From Paraspadella gotoi (taxonomy: Eukaryota; Chaetognatha), in the NCBI GenBank assembly GCA_051294375.1, contig CM119264.1, forward strand, positions 24,476,664-24,540,663: 64,000 nucleotides of DNA. The letters are read 5' to 3'. The position numbers and the translations under genes are program-made. Under the pieces are notes generated by a model that searched no databases, was not told the DNA's origin, and worked only from the letters and a program-made list of their open reading frames with translations. This document shows positions 1 to 10,616 of this stretch, one piece after another; the stretch's first letter is position 1; every line of letters begins with the position of its first letter.

Positions 1-21
1 ATATAAAATTACAATATTCTT

Positions 22-234
22 TTATGAAATATAATTATTTCTTGTTTCACTTCTTTTTAAATCCCATGAGCGCGCTTCATCATCTCCCGCTATCCTGCTT
101 CTCAGTCGACGTTCACGCGACTCTGTACCTCTGGACTTGTTTCTCACAATCTCACGATCTTCATCTTCCGTTTCTTCACATTCCTCCTCCGCGTTCACAC
201 CTTCACGGAGCAGCGATTCCGAAAAGAAGCTCAT
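22..234 (-). CDS. Hypothetical acidic/basic exon, possible N-terminus
   Basis: A 70-codon open frame starts at an ATG (232-234) with the residues MSFFSESLLREG, followed by an acidic stretch (AEEECEETEDEDRE) and a basic one (RERRLRSR). The composition resembles a soluble, disordered protein, not a microsatellite translation. No family is recognised. An equally long open frame lies antisense (105-474), so the strand is not settled. Other weak coding signals nearby (1340-1693, 2239-3454) are also on the minus strand, which mildly favours this reading. Confidence 0.3.
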   Translation of the reverse strand: MSFFSESLLREGVNAEEECEETEDEDREIVRNKSRGTESRERRLRSRIAGDDEARSWDLKRSETRNNYIS

Positions 235-474
235 AACTTTTACTACTCGGGACTCACATTAGGAAAGCCTCGCCTCACCCTGAAGAGTTATAGAAAGAGG
301 ATGAGACCCGGTTCACGTTTTTATTTTCCTTATTCGTCAAGAGCAACGAGCGGGAAACGGCGAGTAGGTGAGCAATTAAGTTTGGCGGGTTGTGATGGAT
401 GCCATGCGGAGACGGTAATTGTTATATTGGTGGCGATGGTGGTTATGCTAGCGTTGGGGGCTGTGTTCCTGTAA
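105..474 (+). CDS. Alternative reading: 3' terminal exon with C-terminal membrane helix
   Basis: A strong splice-acceptor-like sequence (pyrimidine tract ending CTTCTCAG at 91-104) is followed by 123 codons without a stop, ending at TAA (472-474). The last about 20 residues are hydrophobic (VIVILVAMVVMLALGAVFL), which would make a tail anchor or a type I transmembrane end. The preceding part is basic. Codons show less C/G at third positions than the better genes here. It overlaps the antisense frame at 22-234, and at most one of the two is likely to be real. Confidence 0.3.
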
Positions 475-559
475 TCGTATTAATATCATTGATGGAATAT
501 TATTATGAATTTAATCATCGCAATTTGCGCAAAATTGGTCCGTGATTATTGACGTTTCA

Positions 560-910
560 CGACTTCAAGAATCACTGGAGCCACTTGAGGCTTCGCTCGA
601 CGTCGGCGTCGATGACGTCGTCAAGAAAGTCTTTGACAATCTCGTCGTCGTCATCGTTGTCTCTTTGCCCCGTCTCTTTGCGCGGCGGTCTGATTCTATT
701 ATGGGGCTATCGTCGTCGTCGTCGTTATCGTCGTCTCCGTCGTATTTGTAGATGTCGCTTCCGCCTCTTAGGCGGAACCATCGTCGACAAATCGCCCTGC
801 GTCTGATTCGATCGATCGGGCGATAGTCGTCATTTGCGTTGGCGTTTGCATCATTGGCGTTGGCGTCGTTGGCATTGGCTTCTTCTTCTCGGCCTTCGAA
901 ATCGTCATCC
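560..910. other. Degenerate GTC/GAC-rich segment, coding strand ambiguous
   Basis: The segment is built on imperfect GTC (plus) or GAC (minus) triplets. On plus it reads as hydrophobic helices (for example VVICVGVCIIGVGVVGIG after an acceptor-like CCTCTTAG). On minus it reads as Asp/Asn-rich peptide ending in an acidic helix before a TGA. Both are what a decayed trinucleotide repeat gives, so no CDS is called. Confidence 0.3.
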
Positions 911-987
911 AGTCAGACAATCGACTTCGCAAAAAAAAAAAGAAGAGAAGAGGAATTTTAATCTCTTCGTCGTCGTTTTGATTTACC

Positions 988-990
988 CGA

Positions 991-1035
<45 letters not shown>

Positions 1036-1084
1036 AGAGAGAGAGAGAGAGAGAAGAGAGAGGAGAGAGAGAGAGAGAGAGAGT

Positions 1085-1116
<32 letters not shown>

Positions 1117-1131
1117 CCGACAGACAGAGAG
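988..1131 (+). repeat. (GA)n microsatellite with AAGAGA interruptions
   Basis: About 140 bases are almost pure GA dinucleotide. A second GA block lies at 1230-1307. The long Ser/Leu and Arg/Glu frames in this stretch are repeat translations. Confidence 0.95.
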
Positions 1132-1229
1132 ACATTTGAACAGAAAATGCCTCTTTCTCCAACTCCCAACTTTTAATTTCGTTTCCTTCGCGGATTAATT
1201 TTTATCTCTCGAAGTGAATCTTCTTCAGC

Positions 1230-1278
<49 letters not shown>

Positions 1279-1339
1279 AGGAGAGAGAGAGAGGAGAGAG
1301 AGAGATATTCCCCGCCGCCCCTCTCCAGATTCACCGAGA

Positions 1340-1693
1340 ATTGTTGTCGTTTGTCTTCGACAATAACCGAAGACGCAGCGGACTCGTCCATCCAATCGCT
1401 TTTCTCAGAAAAGACGCTCGTGGATTCTCCATCTTCGATCGTTTTCATCTTTCTCGACTTTGTCATTCTCCTGGTTTTGACCCGGCTGACCCTATCGGAC
1501 TTGCCCCAGCTGACCACGTCGCTCTTTTGTGCGTCAAAGCGGCCGGATCTGACGCCGAAGGACTCTATCGAGTGTCCGCCCGCCCTCTTCGGGGTCATAT
1601 TGCCCGGCAGCTGTTCTTGCTTGGTTTCGCGTTTGTCTTGCAGTCGGTGGGAGTCGTCTTCGGAGGCGGGCAGACGAAAGACGCGACGGACTG
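1340..1693 (-). CDS. Hypothetical internal exon of a charged cytosolic protein
   Basis: On the minus strand an acceptor-like CCCCACCTCAG precedes an open frame of about 118 codons that ends at a donor-like G|GTGAAT near 1339. The peptide is charged and Ser-rich (for example DKRETKQEQLPGN, KSDWMDESAASSVIVEDKR), and its codons end mostly in C or G, as in the better-supported genes of the window. It lies downstream of the stop of the SH3 gene on the same strand, so it belongs to another gene or an alternative 3' part. Frames on plus are also open but give unnatural Cys/Leu/Ser-rich peptides. No domain is recognised. Confidence 0.45.
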
Positions 1694-2238
1694 AGGTGGG
1701 GACGAAACCCGCCGCCTCTGGATGGCGGGAAAGAAGGGGATTGGTTGGAAGAATTGAAAGTATTTCTGTCTTCTGTGTATTATAGTTTATTTTTACCTTA
1801 ATTAGTATATGCTATTTATTTAAATATATATATATCGATCCGCCTAAGTTATTAAATACCGGCTCGCCTCGCCTCCTCTGCCTGGTAGCTCTTCTTCATA
1901 GACTCGTGTACCCATTTGACCGGAACCCAAACGGGAAGGAACAAGGAATGATCGACGCTGTTGTGACAGGGACAGGAGGCGCCGCTGCAGACGCCGCCGC
2001 CGTCCAACCTGGACAAGGGGTGATAATGCGTCTACGAAACCTCACTCCAACGCGTTCATTATTCAACCTCCTCGATCACACCTGCCACTCCATCAATCTT
2101 TCTCCTTTAAAACTCCATTTCTCCATCACTTTATATCTCTATCACTTAACCTCCCCTATCACCGCACCTTCTCCATCAATCTGTCTCCTCCATCACTCCA
2201 ACATCTCCCTCACTTCACTTTCTCCATCACTCCATCCC

Positions 2239-3454
2239 TCACGATTGGACGGCCATCCTCGTCGGGTCGTCCGGCCTCTGATAAATCCTCTCGTCCTTCG
2301 GATCGACGACGCGAAGAAAAGTCGAGGGGACTTTCCCCTCGCGACCGGAAGCGTCTCTCGCCGTCCACCAACCGTCGGCGTCGGTCGAAAGTATTTGGAG
2401 GATGTCGCCCTCTTTGATGGAGAGGTCGCCTGATGGGAAAGCAGAAGACTTAGAAGATCTTGTTCTGTTCGATGAAGAGGTCGCCTGACGAAGGAAAAGA
2501 TTTTAAGGATCTGTACCCTGCCTGATGGACAGGCTGTCTGATGGAGAGTAGGATGTAGATTGGACAGTGGGAAGTATTTAGAGGATCTCGCACTGATTGA
2601 AATTCAATATAGAGTTCTCCTGATGGAGATAGGAATATAGAGGGTTTGAAAGAGCTCGTTCTCTTTAATGAAGAAGTCGCCCGTTAGGGCAAGGGATTAA
2701 GAGCGTTTTAGGGAGATCTTGGCCTCATTGACGAAGACGTTGACTGATGATGACATGGAACGAGATGGCGCTCGATCTTGTATCACCCAATTCCCCGTTA
2801 CCCTTCTCCTCTTTTTCCCAGTCTTCAACAGCTTGGCAAGCGGTGATTCTCCAAGATATTCTTGTTAGATCCGGGCAGTGGGCTGCTCCTGAGGAAGAGA
2901 CAGACGAAGAAAGGGGGCTGCTGTCTCTTGTCTAAATCGTTGGAGAATAGAAAGTATAATGGGTTACCTTCTCTCATCTTATCTGTGAAGGCTAGATCCG
3001 ATTCCCGATGCTCTAGAGCGGTGTCCGATCTGCTCAAATAAATTTTATTTTCATTAAAATTTCACGAGGCTCACAGTCAAGTAACATTTGCATATTTCAT
3101 GTGTTCGCCAACGTCAACGTTTATTGACTATCTTCGATATGACATATGATCGCATCAAATCCAACCCACTGTTCACTGACCTTACTGACCTTACTGACTG
3201 TTCATCCACGAGCCGATGAAGAGACATCGATCTCCGATCTAGAATCGAGTTGTCGAAAGGATGTACGCTTGGACGATTCAACGAATCGATCGTAAATCGG
3301 ACGGGCGTCTTCCGTCGCTGACGTCGTCCCAGAAACGGCTGGCCCTCCAGCATCGCCTGATCGGCCCAGTTCCTCAGCATGGCGCCTCATCCGATTCTCC
3401 GACGCCGGTTTCTTTGTTTTTTTCTTTCCTAAGCGTCGCGTGTATAAACTTTCG
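2239..3454 (-). CDS. SH3-domain protein, C-terminal exons
   Basis: Three in-phase minus-strand exons can be joined. Exon 2239-2429 starts after CCCATCAG and encodes GDLSIKEGDILQ, then DGWWTARD, then GREGKVPSTFLRVVDP, ending at TGA 2239-2241. Exon 2802-2888 lies between TTCCTCAG and GGTAACG and ends in ACQAVEDWEKEEK. Together they form a whole SH3 fold: the RT-loop acidic residues, the WW pair of the n-Src loop region and the GREGKVPSTF strand are all visible. SH3 domains bind proline-rich ligands in signalling or cytoskeletal adaptors. A tentative upstream exon (3267-3454, 188 bp, containing RPIYDRFVESSK) joins in the correct phase but uses a weak donor. The start codon was not found, and the protein family beyond SH3 is not recognised. 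The SH3 exons are much firmer than the third. Confidence 0.65.
2398..2750 (-). repeat. Degenerate tandem copies of an exon start plus its 3' splice site
   Basis: The first about 36 bases of the SH3 exon, with the CATCAG acceptor before it, recur five more times in the adjacent intron, at about 2446-2486, 2505-2546, 2580-2627, 2650-2690 and 2712-2750. Translated in register they read like weak versions of GDLSIKEGDIL (for example GDLFIEQNKIF, GDFFIKENEL). Spacing is 55-80 bases and divergence is high. Confidence 0.5.
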
Positions 3455-3534
3455 CTACGAAAGAAGGAATATTCGTCTTAATTCGGCGACGTTGACCGAA
3501 CGAAAGAGGAAAACGAGATTCGGTTTCTGAGAAA

Positions 3535-4390
3535 TGAGAAAAAACTCGGTTCGAATCATCAGATTCACAAACTTTTTTTTTAACATATTTTTAAAATATA
3601 TCGACTACAGATTGAAGAAGAATAGATGAAACATATCGTTGTTGCTTATTACTTAGTCAAACATTTTAAAAGAAACCTTAACAAATTTGCTGAGATGATT
3701 TGTCCCACGAGCTCGCACTCGCCCAGAAAAAGATAAGAGCGATGAGCACGACGTTGCGTGAACGGTCAGCGAGGTGATAAACCTCGCTAAGAACGAGACT
3801 CCGCCCTTTTCTTTTTTATCCCTTTCCTATCTTTTGGAGCGAAGACGAGACCGAATAGGTTCATATTTTGCGACCTCCTATTTACGTTCTCCTCTCTGTT
3901 CATTTTCTATTTCTTTCTTTTCAATATTTTCTTCTTCCTTTCTGCTCTTTTTTTTTATACTACCTCTAGTTATATTTTTCGTCGTCAATTTATTTTTCTT
4001 CCTCCTTCACTCATTTCTTTTCATCCGCCATTTTCTTTTCCTTTTTTCCTCATTTTTTTTCTTCTTTCTTCCTTCATTTTTTTTTCTTTGCTTCTTTCAT
4101 TTTCCTTTCCTCCCACATTTTCTCTCACTTTCTCCTTTGTATTGTCTCCTTCCCTTGAATTTTCTTTCTATTCCTTTCTTCCTCCTTCCCTTACTTTTAT
4201 TTTTCTCCTTCTAGTTACTTACAATTTTTTTCTATATTTTATTCCCTTTTCCCGTCCATTTTCTTTCCATTTCCCGTCCATTTTCTTTCCCTTCTCTTTG
4301 TTAATGTTATTGCGCGCAGCAGCAGTTGATGGGGTTTTTAGGTGCGCGGGTGGAAGGGGGAGTAAAAGGTGAGGGTTTGGCAAGAAGTGG
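3535..4390 (+). other. Non-coding, AT-rich then pyrimidine-rich
   Basis: No supported gene is seen. From about 3790 to 4300 the plus strand is almost entirely T/C, which yields artificial Phe/Leu/Ser frames. A purine block follows directly at 4393. Confidence 0.7.
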
Positions 4391-4395
4391 GCGGA

Positions 4396-4465
4396 TCAAG
4401 AAGAAGAAGAAGAAGAAGAAGAAGAAGAAGAAGAAGAAGAAGAAGAAGAAGAAGAAGAAGAAGAG
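4396..4465 (+). repeat. (AAG)n microsatellite
   Basis: About 23 AAG/AGA triplets are followed by (GA)-rich purine sequence to about 4516. The poly-Lys frame is a repeat translation. Confidence 0.95.
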
Positions 4466-4555
4466 AAAGAGAGAGAGAGAGAAAGAGAGAGGGAGGAAGA
4501 AGAGGAAGAGGAGGATGAGGGACGGGAGCACAGAAATTTGTCTAACTCACATTAG

Positions 4556-4957
4556 AGAAGAGAAACAAATGGAAATGACGATATTCGCTTTGAAAGTAGA
4601 AGGCAAAAAGACGAAAATGACGGCGACGACGACGACGACGACGAAGACGATGTAATCGATGACGACTACAACGAAAAAGACGACGATGAAGACGACGTTG
4701 ATGAAAACGGCGACCAGGACGTCAACGGAATTGCTGCAGATAAGACCACGGCCTCAACAAAGCCCCATGCGACTAATACGACCACAAGGACGGCCACAAC
4801 GATGCACAACATCAGCGACGACGACCCCAACGACCAGTATGATGCGAGCGTCCACAACGACAACAACAACGTCGACCACAACGTCGATCGCAACGACAAC
4901 AACAACAACGCGACCGACGACATTATCGATTCAAGACCCGCGAGTAATAAAATCTGA
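4556..4957 (+). CDS. Asp/Asn-rich terminal exon
   Basis: A branch-point-like CTAAC and the acceptor CTCACATTAG precede an open frame of 133 codons ending at TGA 4955-4957. The product is extremely acidic at first (a run of Asp/Glu with VIDDDYNEKDDDEDD), then Thr-rich, then Asn/Asp/His-rich (NISDDDPNDQYDASVHND). GAC and AAC codons dominate. It resembles the acidic part of the secreted protein gene at 58.3 kb in composition only. It could be a calcium-binding acidic protein end, or a decayed (GAC)n repeat that happens to stay open. The splice acceptor and the varied interruptions favour coding. Confidence 0.4.
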   Translation, partial: RRETNGNDDIRFESRRQKDENDGDDDDDDEDDVIDDDYNEKDDDEDDVDENGDQDVNGIAADKTTASTKPHATNTTTRTATTMHNISDDDPNDQYDASVHNDNNNVDHNVDRNDNNNNATDDIIDSRPASNKI

Positions 4958-4998
4958 ATGGAAGACAAATTCTGGTAGACGAGACTCGAGAAGACGAG

Positions 4999-5194
4999 TC
5001 GTCGCCTGGCTTCGCCTGGCTTCGCCCGACGTCGACTGTTAGCGCCTGGCTTCGCCCGACGTCGCCTGTCAGCGCTTGGGGTTGCCCGATGTCGCTTAGA
5101 GTCGTCTGGCGTCGCCTGTAGTCGCCTTGCGTCGCCTAATGAAGCCTGGCTTCGCCTATTTTCGCCTGGCGTTGCTTGATGTCGTCTGTCATTG
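4999..5194 (+). repeat. 10-bp minisatellite, consensus GTCGCCTGGC
   Basis: About 20 imperfect tandem copies of a decamer keep exact 10-base register until the sequence enters the N gap at 5195. Ten is not a multiple of three, so coding is unlikely. Confidence 0.8.
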
Positions 5195-5294
5195 NNNNNN
5201 NNNNNNNNNNNNNNNNNNNNNNNNNNNNNNNNNNNNNNNNNNNNNNNNNNNNNNNNNNNNNNNNNNNNNNNNNNNNNNNNNNNNNNNNNNNNNN
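5195..5294. other. Assembly gap, exactly 100 N
   Basis: A run of exactly 100 N suggests a gap of unknown size. It forms the left border of the duplicated block 5295-12797. Confidence 0.95.
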
Positions 5295-6080
5295 TTTGTA
5301 AAACTTTATGAAACCGACGACGTCCAATGTCTTGTCAAATTTGAGACAAAGTTGGGTTTCATATCCTCACATTTTTTTCATATCATCTTTCCTCAAATTC
5401 TCCATCGTTTATTTTCTTTAGCCATTTTAACCCTTATACTTCCTACCTTCGCAAACTATATAGTAGCCAATCCCTTTTTCACAATTCACTCGATATATAT
5501 ACGACCCAACTTCTTATTCGTCTGCCACGTCTATCCACTATATCCGCCGTTAATTCACAAAGAATGTTCCACGCCTTCCTCATACCCTTCTTCACTTCGT
5601 CCGGCACCCATCCCATTAGCAAAAGCTTCCCCCCCCTCCTCTCCCCACAATCCTACCCCACCACACCACCCTCACCCTACTGACCTCTCCCACCCCTCTC
5701 ACAAATCCGCAGTCCGTTTTTCCCGCTCAGGAGGAGATATTTTTAAAATGACGCCAGCGACGCTTCTAATCCCCGAGCGTCCTAATGGCACTTTCCGCTC
5801 GATATTAATTCATCCCCTCTTCCTTTATATTTATTTTTATTTATTGTCTACTTTGTTGTTCGTATATAGTTTCGCCTTTTTGTCTTGCCCTACTTTTTTT
5901 TTTCACCCTCTCAGAGCTGAGGAGCTTCCGGCGAGACTTTAGAAACGCTTTTAGTGATCTTTCAGACTGTCCCTCGGCTTGTCTGTTTTTCTATTCTGTT
6001 TAATTCGTGTTAATATTTTCCCAGTGATTCACCGTCAGTGTATATTGTATAATGTATAATGTATACTTTATAATAACCCT
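5295..6080. other. No gene seen; AT- and C-rich single-copy-like DNA of the duplicated block
   Basis: The stretch contains a C-rich CCACACCACCC-type segment near 5650-5700 and otherwise unremarkable sequence. The long frame across it includes the N gap and has no coding features. Confidence 0.5.
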
Positions 6081-6174
6081 ATGAGTATGAATCGTCCCTC
6101 TCGTTTTCCGCTTTCGGACGCTGCAGTCACGATAGTTTATGCTTTGTTTATTCCGTTTGTTTATTTATTTCGCC

Positions 6175-6211
6175 AGAGAGAGAGAAGAGAGCGAGAGAGA
6201 GAGAGAGGAGA

Positions 6212-6291
<80 letters not shown>

Positions 6292-6302
6292 GAGAAGAGA
6301 GA
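6175..6302 (+). repeat. (GA)n microsatellite
   Basis: About 125 bases are GA dinucleotides with AAGAGA interruptions. The corresponding position in the second copy (55389-55622) is an N gap. Confidence 0.95.
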
Positions 6303-6439
6303 AACTCTTCCCCCTTCTCAATTGCCGAGCTGAGAGCGGTTTGTCTTGTGGCCGCGGAAAAAATTCCTTATTTGCGAATAAATCAAGAATCGGATAAAGA
6401 AAAAAAATTGGTGTTTTTTTTTTTTTTTCTTCTTGACTG

Positions 6440-6609
6440 AAGTCAACTTGGTTTGCACGGTCGGCAACGGGGCCTTCCATAAATCTTCGCTTCTCCCGAC
6501 GGGTTTTAGAATTCTCTCTACCATAAACGTCCTTTTTGTTGCTTCGAAACAAGAACCACCTTCGAAGAGGCGGTTCCAACACGTCTTTTACTGCATCGTT
6601 GTGTAGCAT
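6440..6609 (-). CDS. Hypothetical basic exon
   Basis: A minus-strand open frame of about 56 codons begins MLHNDAVKDVLEPPLRRW and continues with a charged peptide (SNKKDVYGRENSKTRR, then EGPVADRANQVDFSQE) before a poly-A stretch. The second copy (about 55085-55260, plus strand) has the same sequence with several single-base losses that break the frame. No family is recognised, and the exon borders are uncertain. Confidence 0.35.
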
Positions 6610-6889
6610 TATAAAACTATAGTTTGGGAGTCGACACGTACAACAACCAGGTTACTTATTTTTGACAATACCAATACCACACGATTTACAAAAAAGCTTC
6701 GTTCACCATATACGGTCAATGCCCCTGAAGGAAGTATTCCTTTTTTTTAAGTCTTTTTTTTCTTCCCCAGATGGCGAAGGAGTGGTGGGGGGCGAGGAGG
6801 GGGGCGTGGAGGGGGAAGAACGATAAAGGGCCAGATTCGCGAAAGCTGCGCAAACAAGGCCGGCCAGGAAGGTCGCCATCCCCGGAGAT

Positions 6890-6892
<3 letters not shown>

Positions 6893-6967
<75 letters not shown>

Positions 6968-6990
6968 TGAGAGAGAGAGAGAGAAGATGC
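6893..6990 (+). repeat. (GA)n microsatellite
   Basis: About 95 bases are GA-rich repeat. The matching part of the other copy falls inside the gap 54632-55002. Confidence 0.95.
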
Positions 6991-7568
6991 GGAGCAAAAA
7001 TTGATTGCGGAAGAATTCAACGATTGAATATTGAATTCGCAGCAGAAGTAGGCGTAGAAATTTGATTGCGCTGATTTTACAGTTAAATATTTGAATTTTA
7101 TATTTTTCACGCCGCATCGATGCCGGTAATACAATAAAAATCAAAAATACTATAGAATACTGAAGAATACTATTGAAATTAAATGAGGCTCGCGATTTTT
7201 TTTTTATTGATAAGGGAAATATGTTAATTATCAAAATTGGATTTTACGTTGGTAAGACGAGATGCTCAACAGAATTTTCGAATTTATCGTTAGTATTTAT
7301 TAACTCTAAACATTCTTATACATTTAATTAACTCTAAACAATTATTTAATAGCCTATAATTTTGGTTTTGGGTTTTCTCCTCCTAGTCCTAAAATCTTTC
7401 CAGCCTCTCAATATTAGGCTCGATTAAAAAGAAGTCAAGAACTTATTCAAACAAAGAAGTTTACCACAAATACTCATTGCTAATACAACCATCTCCCCAC
7501 AAATCTACCACAGGCAGCACTGACCACTGACACACCACCACGAACGCGCTCCAAAACAGACTTTTTTT

Positions 7569-7754
7569 TTAAATGCCGAACCCCGATTCGGCGTGGATCG
7601 TCTCATGCATTGCAAAGGCGCCGCCTCCAGAAAACAGCGCCGAAAGTTGGCAAAGACGCCACAAAACAGATGGCTGAGCCACACGACCAACACCCACATT
7701 GAATACAGCCACCTTAAAAGGCGTACTAAGAAGATGGCTCTGCCGTCCGCCCAT
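7569..7754 (-). pseudogene. Frame-broken copy of the small membrane-protein exon at 53981
   Basis: The minus strand matches the plus strand at 53981-54170. Near the start it has extra bases (ATGGGCGGACGG instead of ATGGCGGAGG) and it lacks one C later, so the frame is broken. Its 3' part continues FAMHETIHAESGFGI to a TAA. The other copy loses this tail through an extra base. The two copies complement one another, so the break is probably an assembly or haplotype effect, not decay. Confidence 0.45.
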
Positions 7755-7929
7755 TGTCGTAAAACGCCGATTTAGTACTACGGTGTGCACATACCAGAAC
7801 CATCTCTACCCAATTTAATTCATTTTTCATGAATATACTTTGTAGTTATATGTTCTAGTATTAGTAAAATTGAATACGTTCAAAAAACGGAGTAAAGAGT
7901 GGGGAGGGTAAAGATATTAGATATTAGTG

Positions 7930-8032
7930 TGGAAGAGAGAGAGAAGAGAGAGAGAGCGAGAAGAGAGAGAGAGAGAGAGAGAGAGGAGACGAGAGAGAGG
8001 AGAGAGAGGAGAGAAGAGAGAGAGAGAGAGCC
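7930..8032 (+). repeat. (GA)n microsatellite
   Basis: GA-rich, about 100 bases. The partner position in copy 2 is the gap 53650-53808. Confidence 0.95.
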
Positions 8033-8039
8033 TGTACAA

Positions 8040-9230
8040 CATTTTTGATCGAAACGAAACGACTTGCACTACTTACAAGACTGTACCGTGAGAGTAACTG
8101 CCGGCACGCGCATCCCTGATCTAGTGCGCGATAACAAACCAATGAGGTCATACAGACGTGCAGATCACATCATCAAAAATACAACCATCGCATCTTTGTT
8201 TACCTGAGTATGAGTGAAAGCCACGAGATGAAGACTCTGAAAACGAGACATAAGCATCGATCCGATGGCCTAACCTCGGCCTATCTGCTTATAGCCATCA
8301 AAGACTCACGTCTAAGAAGTAAAAAACTAGTAATGAGTCCTGAAAGCCGGATTAATACTAGCTTCAATAAAATAATTGAAAACACTATTGCAAGACTTTA
8401 AGCGGTCGCACGGACTTATTGTCATTCGATCAAAAATGCTAATCCTTCGACATATATGTCCTAGATAAATACATATTCCTGGCATGTGAAATAAAATTCT
8501 TACCTACAATTTCGTTGACCTCAGTATTAACAAAAATAACGACGAAGTTTTCATCTCGAACAAAACTATCTGCGTACAAACGCATCTTTAACTACATTAG
8601 AAACTGTTTCAAATCTGCTTCCTAAGTTCAACCGCACAACTGTTTCCTTGCCCACATTACCCGACTTGAGAAAAACGAGATAAACAAACAAACCAACAGA
8701 TAAAAGCTGAAGGCCTCGGAATTTGTCCAGACCGCCTTTCGTCTCTCTCTCACATTCTGCTAGAAATTAGATGGTAAGATTGTTTGTCTAATTTTGTAAA
8801 CTTGCATTGTTCACAATAAGACCAGACTTAATGAAAAAAGTAAAATAAGTCATAAAATATATATCAAATACGCTTCCTATCATCCTGGCAGCTCTGGGAT
8901 CACGTCTGCTCTGTCTATGATCGGCTACATCTACATCATACGAGCCGCGCTCTTCCCATTTTCATAGAGAATAACAACACGCACCTTATTCTTCGTCACC
9001 TCGCCCTGCATCAGTACCTCTCTTCCATGTCTCATACGTGCTGCACTCACGCCATACCCTCATCACTAATACATATCTTACACTCTCGTTCCTATATACT
9101 CATCTATGAAGATACTATCATTTTTTACCTTAAAGATAAAACCCGTCTTATTACCTTACTTCTGCTTTTCCATCACTCACAGCATCGGACACCACTCCAC
9201 ATGCACCATCTTATCTCTATGTCATACATC
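8040..9230. other. Copy-specific insertions in the duplicated block
   Basis: About 8040-8640 and 8880-9225 have no counterpart in copy 2. The short stretch about 8650-8865 between them does match 53133-53290 in reverse. Copy 2 has different sequence at the first site and a heptamer repeat at the second. No clear coding frame, inverted termini or target duplication was found, so the inserted elements cannot be named. Confidence 0.5.
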
Positions 9231-9330
9231 ATCATGCAAATAATGAAACTTTTGACGTCTCGCATAAGAATTTTTCCCCATTTAGTTTCTTTCTTGTTTC
9301 ATTATTCATGAATTCTGAATGTCTTCTCAA

Positions 9331-9331
<1 letters not shown>

Positions 9332-9361
<30 letters not shown>

Positions 9362-9400
9362 TCTTCTCTCTCTGCATCTCTCTCTCTCTCTCTCCTCCTT
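9332..9400 (+). repeat. (CT)n microsatellite
   Basis: About 65 bases are CT-rich. The partner site is the gap 52736-52894. Confidence 0.9.
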
Positions 9401-10616
9401 TCTCCTTCAAGAAATGATTTGTTTTCCTTATCTCCCTCGTTCTTCGCACAGTCTTTTTCACTAATTAAATCTATTATCCTTTGGATTCAAGAAGAGAAAG
9501 GAAAAGAACATAAAACTCCGGCGGATTCGTCGTCTTCGTCGTCGTCACAAAGCTCGCGGAGAGAAGGAACCTTAAAACTGGGTCACCATGACAATTTCAG
9601 TTCAACATAAAATTGGGTTCACATGAAATTTTTTATTACTAATATGACTAGGAGCAAAGTAAAGAACGAAAAGGACTTTGGATTCGACTTTTGTTTCAGA
9701 AATGGCGTTTACATTACTTATTTTAATTTTTTTTAAATTCTAGTTATAAAATCCAACTGAAGGATTCAGAAAATTGGAAATTTCATTCCTTCAAAAGAGT
9801 AATCAACCCGGTTATTTTAAAACGCTTCAGCTGTAAAAAATTGTATATTCTTCGTCTATTTCTATTTTAAATAATACCAAAAAAACGAGACGCTCGCTTG
9901 TCGACAATTTCTTCGAGCACGTGACGAATGTTTTGTCGCGAATCAGACCATCAGCAGTAATTTCCTTCTCTCGCTCTTTTGTTTTCGTCTTGCGTCCATC
10001 AAACGACTGTCGTAGTATAAAGTCCTTTGACTGTAATCGTGCATATATATTTTTTCCTATTTAAATAGTGGCAATAAAAACAAAAGTTGAAAACGACACA
10101 TTACAAAAAGATTGCATTTCTTGTCGGTAATTAAAGTTACTTTAACATTTACATCACCCTTTTTAATTAGCTTCATCAAAGCCCTCGAGCGAATAACCGT
10201 TTTGCAAAAACCGTCCCAGTTTCCAATAACCCACTTTTGCGTCTCCTCCCTTCACTCCCACTTTCAACTTTTCTCTACTCCCTTCTTCTTTTGCCCCTTT
10301 CTCCATCGCCACATCGCCCACCCCCACCCACTTCTATTCCACATCCACCAACTTCCTATCGCCACACCCACCCAACTGTCCCCCACCCAGGCGTCATTCT
10401 AGGAATTTTCTTCGACGTTCACTAAAGCCAAAAGAAAGAAAGAAAAAAGAAAATCGGGGGAAGAGCGAACGAAGCGTGAAAAGGTTTTATTTTATTTCCT
10501 TTTTTCTTTTAAGAAAAGATAATTATGGCGACGAGAAATTCTTTCGACTCACTCGGAATTTACGAATTGACGAACAAGAGTGAGCACAGAAATATATCGT
10601 TCACTAAAAAACCTGA

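Noticed and set aside
549-806. Plus-strand membrane-like ORFs at 542-880
   Set aside because: GTC-repeat decay produces Val/Ser/Ile helices automatically. No donor site was found, and the antisense is equally open.
768-1169. Long Ser/Leu and Arg/Glu frames over GA/CT runs (here and at 6.2, 7.0, 13.9, 19.7, 34.7, 37.0, 40.5 and 46.3 kb)
   Set aside because: They are translations of dinucleotide repeats, open in several frames by composition.
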